Shown: positions 13,001-24,900 of the stretch, in pieces
How positions within the stretch are numbered: position 1 is the first letter of the stretch
Layout of the letters: each line of letters opens with the position of its first letter
Assembly (NCBI GenBank): GCA_964030475.1
Contig: CAXIPT010000003.1
Coordinates: 11,676,667-11,740,666 of the forward strand
Reading direction: 5' to 3'
Source of the DNA: Tethya wilhelma
Lineage: Eukaryota; Porifera; Demospongiae; Tethyida; Tethyidae
Length of the DNA: 64,000 nucleotides
Program-made: the position numbers and the translations under genes
Notes under the pieces: generated by a model
The model's database searches: none
Told to the model about the DNA's origin: nothing
Seen by the model: the letters and a program-made list of their open reading frames with translations, nothing else

Positions 13001-14449
13001 GTGAAGTACTGATCCAATACAAATGTTGTAGTGACTGAGTGTTCTTTCATCTTTTAGTTCTTGACCAGCAAACAAAAGGAGTTGCTGATTTGGTGGGATT
13101 CCTTCTTTATCTTGGATATACCTTTTTATGCGGTGAACACAATCATCAAATACAAATACATGTACTGCTAATATCTTTCCATTAAGAGTCTTTATATATA
13201 TTATTCCATCTGGTAATCCACCTCCACGAAGTCTTCGTACCAAGTGCATCATACTTTCCGTTTCAATAAGGTAGTCACTCAGTGTTCTTCCATCTTCTAG
13301 TTGTTTACCAGCAAACAGGAGACGCTGTTGATCTGGTGGGAATCCCACCTTATTACTGATAATTTCTTTCACATTTTCAATTGTGTCACTAGTTTCAACG
13401 TCAAGTGTTACTACCTTTCCAGTGAGGGTTTTGGCAAATATCTGCATTCCGCTCTGCAATCTAGGCACATATTCTAACACAGACTCTGCCTCGATATTGT
13501 AGTCACAAAGCATCTTTTCATCTTCTAGCTGTTTGCCATCAAATAATAAGAGTCGTTCTAGATCTTGTGGGAACCCTTTTCTATCGCATATCCTTGCTTT
13601 CACAGTTTCAACTGTTTCACGAGGCTTGACATATAGGGCTGTTGTATTTCCAGCAAGGGTCTTGACAAGTATCCTTATTCCTTCAACCCTGAGTACCAAG
13701 TACAGTGGAATGCAGTCACTCAGTGTCTTTTCATCTTCAAGTTGCTGGTCAGCCAACATGAGATCTTGGTGGTCTGGTGGGATTCCCTCTTTCATTTGGA
13801 TTCTCTCCTTCAAACATTTGATTGTGCTAGTGGGCTCAACTTCTAGCATCAACATCTCATCATTGAATTTTATTGTGTCTGACAATAGCTTTAGGAAAAC
13901 TTGCACTCTTCTTCGAGTGCTGAGGTCACAGTATAAGACACCACCAGTTTCATTAATACTTGCATCATTAAGGGTTGAATCATCTTTTAACTCGGATCCA
14001 AAGTTAGATGAGTGTTTTTTCTGGTATAATTTTGATGGGATACCTTCCTTGTCTTGGATTCTTTCCTTAATGCTTCCAATTGTGGTGGTGGGAACAACTT
14101 TCAACTTTTGTACTGTTGTGGCACGCCAGATCGGATCATCGGTTGAACAATCACCGTATAAAATACTATCTATGGTACAATTCTTGATGTTGATGACCCA
14201 CTCCTCTAACTGCAATACACTTTCGTTTTGTACTTGGTAGTGTTGAAGTGTGAGGGAATCGTCTAAGAGAAGCATGCCAGCGTATCTAAGGGTTTGGCCA
14301 TCTGACGAGACTCCCTCTCGTAGTTGGATCTTTTCCTTGACATCACGGATGGAGTCATCACTCTTACAGATTAAAGCCGACAGTCTACCAGAAGGGTTCC
14401 TGACGTAAATCTGGATACAAAATCGCTTCTTTGACAACATACCACCCAT
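10097..14449 (-). CDS. Gene C: poly-ubiquitin-like protein with two ZU5 domains and a Death domain
   Basis: The large exon (14449 to 12319) is open throughout and encodes nine Ubl domains after MGGMLSK, an N-myristoylation-type start. Only one unit is close to ubiquitin ([11 protein letters not shown], ending RRLRGG). Downstream exons by GT-AG: ZU5 copy 1 (12249 to 11819), ZU5 copy 2 (11656 to 11219), linker 1 (11105 to 11016), linker 2 (10752 to 10651), short exon (10577 to 10512), Death (about 10390 to 10097). ZU5 copy 1, linker 2 and Death resemble gene B; ZU5 copy 2 and linker 1 resemble gene D. The Ubl exon resembles gene F, including the [15 protein letters not shown] unit. It therefore looks like a mosaic. 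All predicted exons are open, so it may be functional. Exon joins are inferred from splice signals and paralogues, not transcripts. Confidence 0.85.
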
Positions 14450-14619
14450 CTTGTTCTCGCAACTCTATATAGTTCAAAAGTTCATTTATTCATAGATAAT
14501 TATCCATGATTAAATGACCCGCTGGGGGTCATCATTAATTGCATACTTTCGCGGATTATATAATTGAAAATACGTTTTCTCTTCAAGCAAAAGACCCCAT
14601 ACAATAACCTCCTAAAGAT

Positions 14620-17259
14620 TCAGTTAGTAAAACCAATGTAGTCTTTTTCAACGGTGCTGATCACATTGCCATGACCTCCCAGTCTCCTCAGAGCTGTAAC
14701 AATCTTCTCCCATGAAGGGTCTTCCTCGTTGCACAGCCAGTAATCAAACATGTCAGAACGTTTCCGGCCAATGTGTCTCATAGAGTGCTTGTCATCAATC
14801 TCATCCAGTACACCTTTGGGAACATCTAGCTGAATTCCAAGATCAAACCAGTCTACAGTCCGCAAGACAACCACCAAGTCTCTTAGTACTGGGACACCTG
14901 ATGATCCTGAGGATAAGTAAAAGGTCGGTCAGTCATCAAAATCATGACAGTATTATATCAAAGTACACACACCTTGAGGAGGATGTGATAGAGTTGGGGG
15001 TGGGCTAGGATTGGACTGACTACTGAGTACGGTAGTTGATGTGAGTTGTCCTATTACAATAGTAAGTATAATCAGTCAACAATATAATCATGATACAAGA
15101 AAATTATATTACTTGATGATGGAGTACTATGCATGGATGATGGCGTGGCAGCAGCTGGGCTTGATTTAGATCTAGTTGGGAAGAATGACTTGAAAAGTCC
15201 CCATACTCCACCTGACCTTGTAGCTTGAGAGTTGAAACCTGTGATGTGTGTAGCAACATTGTAGTAGTTATGGTTCACCTTTCAACTCTATTGCCAGTGT
15301 CGATTCTACAAGGTTGTACTCACTTTCTGCTACAGCAAGATAGCAGCTGGGTTGCAATATGATTGTTTCACGAGAACTATGCTGATCGAACTGTCCTCCT
15401 GGGAGATGAGTAAAGCAGAATTCTGGTGTAAAGTCAGGTTTCAACGTATAATGTGATCGTGGAGCTTGAATGAAGCATCTCTGACCACTTAGAGGACTAG
15501 TGGCAGTGATTGATAGCTGGACACTGCCTTGGTAGTCTCCCTGTAAACAATACAGCTCATATACAGCACTAACAGGTTGGGTGTGGTCAGAAAAGGTGAA
15601 TGAAGGGTGTGTTGACTCGTACTTGCGAATCACCATGGTGATCTCTTGGCCATCTGGGACAGACCCCTCTGGGACAGTGATTTGTATTCCTTCTTCCCTC
15701 CATGTTATCAGTCTCCCTCTTGGACCAACTGCTTCCACCAGCTCACCAGTGAACTCAGTTTTACCTGCATGTAAGAGTGTTTTAACTATAATTTTATGTA
15801 TATTGTATAACTTACAGAGCAATATTAGAGATTGGGAATTCAAGTTGTAGCTGGTCAGTGTACGGTGGTCTTTCAGTAACTCTCCATTGCAATAGAGTTG
15901 TTGACGACTGGGTTCAATTCGTGACTCACACCTAATTTGTCTTTTAAAAGTCCGAACAATTTCATTGAGATACACAAAGGTAGATATCACGTTTCCACCA
16001 AAACACTTGACTTGAAGTTTTATTGCAGTAGTTAAATCGACAACACAATCATTACCAATTGAGTAGTAGCTCAGAGTTCGGCTATCGTACAAACTTTCAT
16101 GCTCATATGCTAATTGCTGCAAACTGGGCGAGACAATATTTTCTAGTGTAATTTGTATACGTAGTTTCACACTAAGTATAGTGTCAGTGGGATTGACAGC
16201 TATTGGAGTGGTTTTACCATCTTTTGTCTTAACCATGATCTGCATAGAACATTGAGACTCGAGGAGATGCATCATTTGACCTGATTGAATATTGCAGTTT
16301 GAGAGTGTCTGGCTATCATTCAGTTTTTTGCCATCAAAGACAAGAGAACAATTGCTCATTGAAATTCTTTCTTCTTGTTCAATTTTGGATTTTAGGATTG
16401 AAATTGGATCTAGTCGTGAACATATTAAATGAATTGACTGTCCACATGATCTTTGTACAACGATTATGACTTCAGAGTCTCCACATAGTCTGAGACCAAG
16501 ATGAAGAGTGGATTCTTTGGGGATATTGTAGTCACTCAGTGTTCTTCCATCTTCCAGTTGTTTGCCAGCAAATATTAGTTGCTGTTGATATGGTGGGATG
16601 TTTTCTTTATCCTGAATCTTCGCTTTCACATTTTTGATTGTGTCACTGGCTTCAACTTCTAGTGTTATTGTCTTTCCAGTGAGGGTCTTGACAAATATTT
16701 GCATTCCTCCACGAAGTCTAGGTACCAAGTGTACTGTAGACTCCTTACGGATGCAGTAACAACCAAGAATTCGTTCATTTACTAGTTGTTTGCCAGCAAA
16801 TATCAGTCGCTGTTGATCTGGTGGGATTCCTTCCATATATTGGATTTTTTCTTTCACATCTTCAATTGTGTCACTGGCTTCAACTTCTAGTGTTAGTGTC
16901 TTTCCAGTGAGGGTCTTGACAAATATTTGATATCCTCCACGAAGTCTGAGCACCAAGTGTATTGTAGACTCATTTTGGATATTGTAGTCACTCAGTGTTC
17001 TTCCATCTTCTAGTTGTTTGCCAGCAAATATCAGTCGCTGTTGATCTGGTGAGATTCCTTCCTTTTTTCGGATCTTTGCTTTAACATTTTCAATTGTACC
17101 TCTGGAATTAGCTTTTAATGTTATTGTCTTTCCAGTGAGGGTCTTGACAAATATTTGGATTTCATCTTTACCTAGTATCTCATCGAAGATCATCGAGGTG
17201 AAATTCCCTTGCTGAGATTCGGAGTCGTACCATCTCTTTGACATCACGGATACAGACAT
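14620..17259 (-). CDS. Gene D: short poly-ubiquitin/ZU5/Death-domain protein
   Basis: Shortest member: the five N-terminal divergent Ubl domains are missing. After [10 protein letters not shown] it has three near-canonical ubiquitin units ([41 protein letters not shown]), then three divergent Ubl domains. Units 1 and 2 end LRLRGG and PRLRGG; unit 3 ends LRLCGD. K48 and K63 are kept in all three. The Ubl exon is 17259 to 15816. A 51-base intron (15815 to 15765, GTAAGT..CAG) is a multiple of three without stops, so the ORF reads through it into the ZU5-like exon (15764 to about 15325). Linker (about 15238 to 15115), Ser/Pro (about 15052 to 14973) and Death exons (about 14906 to 14620, [12 protein letters not shown]) follow. 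The Death domain is the most diverged of the set. The MG myristoylation start is absent. Confidence 0.85.
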
Positions 17260-17726
17260 AACTCTTTACAGTTTGCCTGAGGGACCATTAAACTATATAT
17301 ATTCAGGTGCGCGAGTGTAAATCCTCTGAATTCCTGTCTTCTTGCTGAGTGTACTAGTAGAGCAGTATTGAAAGTGCAATCCCAGAGGTTTCAACCCCTT
17401 CCCTGGTGTAGTACTTCTTCTTCTTTGCCTCCACTAAAAGGAGAGTTCTAGTGCACAAAAATGATTGTATAGTAAAACTGTAAAAGCACTAGCTGTAAAT
17501 TACACAATTTATTATAAATTATGTTCATTTTAAATTTTTTGGGGATTTCCTGGCCCTAGGCCCTCGAGGCCTCGTCCTGGCGTAGTACACGTGACTTGTA
17601 GTGGGATATCATTGCGCATGCGCATTATATCTTTCGTATTGCAGCACAAATTATGGGCAAGTGGAAAGACAAAACATACGAAAACCTAATTACATTGATA
17701 GTAGTCTATTAAGCTAGACAATTTAG
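17260..17726. promoter_or_regulatory. Gene D 5' flank with an NRF1-type palindrome
   Basis: TGCGCATGCGCA lies at 17613-17624, about 355 bases upstream of gene D and just beyond the 3' end of gene E. A GC-rich patch (17541-17600) carries CCTGGCCCTAGGCC and GAGGCCTCGTCCTGG, partly like the foldback in the gene F intron. No coding potential was seen. Confidence 0.35.
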
Positions 17727-20700
17727 CTAGAATGATGCATGCATGTAGTCACTTTTGATGGTTCTTATGACTCTTCCATAATCTCCCAGTCTCTTCAGAG
17801 CTCTGATAATCTTCTCCCAGGATGGGTCTTCACCATTCTCAAGCCAGTATCCTAGCATACTAGAACGTTTGCGATCAATTTGACTCTGAGGGTACTGATC
17901 ATCAATCTTATTCAGCTTAGCCAGGTTAATACCAAGTTGGATTCCCAGAGCATGCCAGTCAACACTCCTCAGGACTATCACCAAGTTCTTAATTGTAGGA
18001 GCACGGGGTCCTAGAGATATGCACACACATTAATTTTATAAATAAGCATGTCTGCACATTTTAGTGACAGTGTAAATTATCATACCTTGAGCAGTTTTAT
18101 GTTCATTCAAGATTTGTAGAGGACATTTATGGTATTCTTGACTAGTACACCCAGTATTTGTGGCTGAATCAACTAGCTCTAAAAGAGAATGAAAAAAATT
18201 AATGTCAATCATGATCATTATCTCCAACAATGCTTATTGCATAGCTTCCCTATTTCTATATAAATGGAAGTTTTTGTATTCACCCATAATTATATAAAAT
18301 TGCACCTCAAAAATTAGGTATAATGGTATACGCTAATTATAAGTAAATTGACGTACTTGGTGATACAATTGCTGGTGGTGCACTAGGTAACAAAGCAGTT
18401 GCTTCACTTGGTTCTCTTTCTCCTGGCAGTAACTCAGTTGAATGAGGAATGGATAAACAAGCTAAAGAAAACAATACAGTGCAAAAATCAAATTATGGTT
18501 TATACCTACAGGAACATGTGGTTTAGTTACCTGTAGTAACCACGGAAAGATAACAGCTGGGTGGTTGTAGGTTGATGGTTCCATGAGAACTTTGGTCATC
18601 AAACTCACCCCCAGGCAGAAGAGTGAAGTGGAACTCAGGCATTAGGTTTGTCTTCAAAGTAGAGGGTGATCGTGATGCTTGTACAAAACATCTCTGACCA
18701 GTTTGAGTGTTAGTGACTGTCAGCTGCACCACACCTTGGTAGTCTCCCTGGGAACGGTACAGCTCATACACGGCACTGGCAACTTGTGTTTGCTCAGGGA
18801 AAATGAATGAAGGGTGTATTGACTCATACTTTCGAATCACCATGGTGATCTCTTGGCTATCTGGAACAGACTCCTCTGGGACAATGATCTGTATTCCTTC
18901 TTCCCTCCATGTTATCAGTCTCCCTCTTGGACCAACTACTTCCACCAGCTCACCAGTGAACTCAGATTTACCTACATTTTTGTATACAACTTTTCTTTCT
19001 TATCAATGGAACAAACTGTTAAACTTACATAGCAGTACCAGAGATTGCGAATTCAAGTTGTAGCTGGTCAGTGTACGGTGGTCTTCCAGTAGCTCTCCAC
19101 TGCAGTAAAGTTGTTGATGACTGGACTCGATGTGAGATTCACGTTTAAGTTTTTTCTTCAAAATAATAACAGTCTCATCAGGGTAGATGTTGGCAGATAT
19201 CACTTTTCCACTGAGGGACTTTACATCAAGTTTAGTGGGAGTGGTCACTTCAATGATGCAACCTTGACAAATGTAGTAGTAGTCCAGAGTTCGATCATCG
19301 TCTAAACATTCGTCTTTGTATATCAAACGTTGTTGACTTGGTGTGACCATCTTTTCTAGTGTAATCTGTATACGTAGTTTCAGACTGAGGATGGTGTCAG
19401 TAGGATTGACAGCTATTGAGGTGGTTTTATCATCTTTCGTCTTAACCCTTATCTTCATCGAACACTGAGATTCAAGGAGATGCATCAATTGACCAGATTG
19501 AATATTGCAGTCTGAGAGTGTCTGGTCATCATCCAGCTTTTTTCCATCAAAGACAAGAGTACAATTTGTCACTGAAATTCTTTCTTTTTGTTTAATTTGG
19601 GACTTGATGGATGAAATTTTGTCTTGCGGAGAACATTTTATTTCTATAGATTGTCCACATGATCTTTGTATTGATAATAGTATTGCTTCAGGGTCTCCAC
19701 GTAGTTTGAGGACAAGTTGAAGTGTCGACTCTTTCTGTATGTTATAGTCACTGAGTGTTAGTCCATCTTCTAGTTGTTGACCATCAAATATCAGTCGCTG
19801 TTGATCTGGTGGGATTCCTTCCTTGTCTTCGATCTTTGTCTTACATTTTTCAATTGTGTCACTAGCTTCAACATCTAGTGTTATTGTCTTTCCAGTGGGA
19901 GTCTTGACATATATTTGCATTCCTCCTCTTAGTCTGAGGACCAAGTGAAATGTGGACTCCTTTTCAACATTGTAGTCACTCAGTGTTAGTCCATCTTTTA
20001 GTTGTTGGCCACAATATATCAGTCTCTGTTGATCTGGTGCGATATATTCAGTATCTTGGATCTTTTCTTTTACATTTTCAATTGTGTCACTGGCTTCAAC
20101 TTCTAGTGTTATTGTCTTTCCAGTGAGGGTCTTGACAAATATTTGCATTCCTCCACGTAGTCTGAGGACCAAGTAAAGTGTGGACTCCTTTTGAATATTG
20201 TAGGAAGTCAGTGTTCGTCCATCTTCTAGTTGTTGGCCAGCAAATATCAGTCGCTGTTGATCTGGTGGAATTTCTTCCATATCTTGAATCTTTGCCTTCA
20301 CCTTTTCAATTGTATCCCTGGCTTCAACAAAAAGAGTTAATTTTTTTTTGGTAAGGGTCTCGACAAATATTTTATACAAACCATATAGTAATTCTATATC
20401 CAATATACCTCCATTTTGAATGTTCCAGTAACTCAGTGTATCACTACCACACAGTCTTGTGTTTCTGCTTGTATGTACCTGATAACATGTTATAGATGAG
20501 ATTTTTTCCTCAACGAATGCCTTTTGTACTACACTATCTACTGTGTCACTTGCATCAACATCAAGAGCCACTATCTGTCCATTGCATTCGGTCCTCCTAA
20601 TTGAACTAAGCTTCACGTATATTTTCAATGATTGAAGAAGTATCATTCGTAATGTAGCCCACTCTTGTATATCATAATCACTCAGCGTTTGATTTATGTC

Positions 20701-21603
20701 AAGTCGTTGACCATTAAAGGTAAGTTGTATCTCATGGGATGAGATACTTTCTTTCTCTTTTATTTTCTCCTTTACAGTTAGAATTGAGTCACTAGCGGTG
20801 ACTTCTAAAATTATTCTTTTTTCCCAATTAATCCTGATGAACAGTGGCATTCCTTGTTTCAGAACTGACTTGTGCACAATATAACTATGGCCTGCATGTA
20901 TTTCATCACTGTCCTCCAGCTTTTTATATGTACGAACATAAAAAAAACATGACTGGTCACAATGAAACCCTTTCTCTTGGAGTTTCACTTTGATATCTCT
21001 TACTCTCTCATTTCCTTCAATCATCAGTGTCAATCGTTTACCAGCATCATCTTCAACTGAGATTTGTTGAATATGAAGGTATAATGTATCACCAGCTTTA
21101 ATACGCAATTCATGAAGGGTTGTACTGTCTTGCAAGTTATTCCCACGCAAATATAGTTGCTGGAGTTTAGGTGGTAAACCTTCCTTGATTTGAATAATTT
21201 TCTTGATGCTTCCAATTGTCATTGTAGGGGCAACCTCCAATCGCTGCTTTGCACAAGCACTGCACTGACTCAACCCATCATGGTCACCTAATGCCCTCTC
21301 GATGTAAATCATGGGCCACTCCTCCAATTGTAACACACTTTCTCTTATGATTTGATGGTGTTCAAGTGTGCTAGAATCATCCGAGAGCAGCTCACCTCGG
21401 TGCCAAAGTATAAAATGATGTTCTGGTGAGATTCTTTCCCGTACTTGTATCTTTACTTTAAGGTCTTGAAAACAATTGTTTTTCTTACAGCCTAAGGCTA
21501 TCAGCTTACCAGAAGAATTCCTGATATAAATCTGTATAAAACTATCATCATGGTGCTCTGGTTTGGACAACACAGTGATACTACTCATACTCATACTACT
21601 CAT
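17727..21603 (-). CDS. Gene E: 11-unit poly-ubiquitin-like/ZU5/Death-domain protein
   Basis: Intact counterpart of genes A and B. The Ubl exon (21603 to 19029) is open and has five divergent Ubl domains, three ubiquitin-like units and three divergent ones. Units 1 and 2 end LVLRLRGG directly before MQIF and MQIY; unit 3 ends LKLRGD. All three have Q at the K48 position (GQQLEDG, GQQLKDG, GQQLEDG) but keep K63 (QKEST or EKEST). ZU5-like exon 18971 to 18531 contains [12 protein letters not shown]. Two linker exons (about 18462-18358 and 18181-18085) and a Death exon (about 18012 to 17727, [12 protein letters not shown]) follow. Linker and Death sequences are close to gene F, while the Ubl exon follows A and B. 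The start is MSSMSMSS...VLSKPE: the MG start is lost although LSK is kept. Confidence 0.88.
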
Positions 21604-21915
21604 AATTATCTATGTCCTAACTGAGTTGACTCCAGAGTTGACTCCATGATCTACAGTAGCACGTGCTTTTAGTGCGCGCTTATGCGCATGCGCATGCATA
21701 TTTAGTGAACAACAATGGTCATTCCAATGCATATTTGGACATCCAGGCTTAGAAATTCAAACATTTAAGAACAGTTATTGTTTTTACAAACTTTTGAACT
21801 ATTTAGTGGACACGCTAAACATACAAACATGGGACATTAGACTATTGTAGTCTCTAATATCTGTGATACAATAGAAACAGCAAGTGCTATTGGGATTGAC
21901 AAGTTCCTAAAACCA
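21604..21915. promoter_or_regulatory. Gene E 5' flank with an NRF1-type palindrome
   Basis: TGCGCATGCGCA at 21683-21694, 80 bases upstream of the gene E start, preceded by GTGCGCGC. No coding potential was seen between here and the end of gene F. Confidence 0.45.
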
Positions 21916-24900
21916 CTATGAGCAGAGCATGTAGTCACTTTTGATGGTTCGGATGACTCTTCCATAATCTCCCAGTCTCTTCAGAGCTCTGATAATCTTC
22001 TCCCATGATGGGTCTTCACCATTGTCAAGCCAGTATCCAAGCATACTAGAACGCTTACGATCAATTTGACTCTGAGGGTACTGATCATCAATCTCATTCA
22101 GCTTAGCCAAGCTAATACCAAGTTGGATTCCCAGAGCATGCCAGTCAACACTCCTAAGGACTATCACCAAGTTCCTGATTGTAGGAGCACGGGGTCCTAG
22201 AGATATGCACATACATTGAATAAAGTTATAGCATTTTAGGGACAGTATAAAACACACCTTGAGCAGTCTTTTGTTCATCATTCAGGATTTGTAGAGAAGC
22301 TTTATGGTACTCTTGACTAGTAGGCCCGGTGTTTGAAGCTGAATCAGCCAGCTCTGAAAAAACAAAACAAAACAGAACACTGTAACATAAATCATTTATC
22401 TAATAATGCCTATTGCACAGCTACGTAAATTTTTGTGAAAATTTCCCAATAAAATGATGCGTATTATCAGCAGGGAGGTTACGTGATGCATGGACTGAAT
22501 TGACATACTTGGTGATATAATTGGTGGTGCACTAAGTAACAAAGCACTTGATTCTCTTTCTTCTGGCAGGACCACAGTCGGCAGTAACTCAGTTGAATGA
22601 GAAACATATAAACATGCTAAAGAAAAAAATACAGTGGAATGCACAAATCAAATTATGGTTCACCAACAAGAGTCAGCGCTTTACTTACATGTAGTAACCA
22701 CAGAAATATAACAGCTGGGTGGTTGTACGTTGACAGTTCTTCGAGAACTTTGGTCATCAAACTCTCCTCCTGGAAGGCAAGTGAAGTGAAACTCAGGCAT
22801 CAGGTTTGTCTTCAAAGTAGATGGTGATCGTGGAGCTTGTACAAAGCATCTCTGACCACTTTGAGTGTTAGTGACTGTCAGTTGCACCACACCTTGGTAG
22901 TCTCCCTGGGAACAGTACAACTCATACACAGCACTGGCAGGTTGTGTTTGCTCGGGGAAGATGAATGAAGGGTGTGTTGACTCGTACTTGCGAATCACCA
23001 TGGTGATCTCTTGGCCATCTGGAACAGACCCCTCTGGGACAGTGATCTGTATTCCTTCTTCCCTCCATGTTATCAGTCTCCCTCTTGGACCAACTGCTTC
23101 CACTAGCTCATCAGTGAACTCAGATTTACCTAATGCACATTACATAATTGTGTTTTTGATGGGGGCTAGACTAGTATGGTATAAAGAGCTTAGCCTCGTA
23201 CCCAGGCCACTCCCTCTTTTTAGTGTTTCAGTGTGAAACACTAAAAAGAGTGAGTGGCCTGGGTATGAGTGAAACACTAAAAAGAGGGAGTGGCCTGGGT
23301 ACGAGGCTATAAATAGCTTACATTGTACAATCAGAGATTGAGACTTAACGTTGTAGCTGGTCAGTGTATGGTGGTCTTCCAGTAGCTCTCCATTGTAGTA
23401 GAGTTGTTGACGACTGGGTTCAATTTGATATTCATTTTGGACTATTTCCTTCAACACATTGATGGTTTCACCTGGGTAGACACTGCAAGATATCATGTTT
23501 CCATTGAAGGACTTCAAATAAACTCTTATGGGAGTAATTACTTCAATAACACAGCCCTGATAGATGGAGTAGAAACTAAGTGTTCGACTATCATGTAAGG
23601 ATTCACAGTTGTACATCAAATGTTGCTGACTTGGAGTGGCCATATCTTGTACTGTAATCTGTATCCGCACTTTTAGACTAAGCACAGTGTCACTTGGATT
23701 GACAGGTATTGTGACTGTATTACCATCGCTAGTTTTGACAGTGATCTCCATTGAACATTGTGACTCCAGTAGATGTAAGAGAGTACCTGATTGTATGTTG
23801 TAGACTGATAGCATTCGACTATCATCTAATTTCTTTCCATTGAAGACAAGGATGTGATCCTCAATGGATATTCTTTCTTGCTTCTTGAGCTTGGACTTAA
23901 GACTTGAAATTGTGTTCTGTGAAGAACAAGTTACTTTTATCGATTGTCCACATGATCTTTCAATGTAAAGTTGTATGTTTGGCCCATGTAGTCTGACAAG
24001 AAGGTGAAGTACTGATTCATTACCAATGTTGTAGTCATTGAGCGTTCTTTTATCTTCTAGTTCTTGACCAGAAAACACAAGTAGTTGTTGATTCCACATG
24101 ATTCCTTCTTTTTTTTGTATCCGTTCCTTTATGTAGTAAATACGGCAACCATCGTCATCTACATATACTGTTAATGTCTTTCCATTAAGGGTCTTTATAT
24201 ACAAACATATTCCACCTCCTCCTCCAGGCAACCTTTTTACCAAGTGTAACACATCCTCTGACAAAATAGAATAGTCATTCAGTGTCATTCCATCTTTTAG
24301 TAGTTTGCCGGCAATTATTAGTCGTTGATAATCTGATGGGATTCTTTCCTTTTCCTGAATCTTTTGTTTCACTTTTTCAATTGTATCACTGGCTTCAACT
24401 TCTAGTGTTAGTTTTTTTCCAGTGAGGGTCTTGACATATATCTCCATTCCATGTATCTCCAATCTAGGTACATACTCCAACACAGACTCTGACTGGATAT
24501 TGTAGTCAGATAGCATCTTTCCATCTTCTAGCTGTGTACCAGCAAATAGTAAGAGCCGCTTTAGATCTTGTGGGAACCCTTTTCTATCTCGTAGTCTTGC
24601 TTTCAAAATTACAGCTGTTTCACTAGGCTTAACATAGACTGTTGTCATTTTTCTAGCAAGGGTCTTAACAAATATCCGCATTCCTTCAACTCTGAGTACC
24701 AAGTGCATTGTATAATAATCTTTCTGAGGATTGTACTCATTCACCGTCTTCTTATTTTCAAGTTGTTGGTGATGACCAGCAAACATGAGTTGTTGGTGGT
24801 CCAATGGAATTCCCTCTTTCAGTAGGATTTTCTCTTTCAAATATTTGATAGTGCTAGTTGGTTTAGCTTCTACCATTAACATTTCATCATCGAATTTGAT

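Noticed and set aside
13533..14240. 235-codon plus-strand ORF
   Set aside because: Antisense to the gene C ubiquitin exon; low-complexity Ser-rich product. The similar plus-strand ORFs over the ZU5 exons (starting [15 protein letters not shown]) are also shadows.
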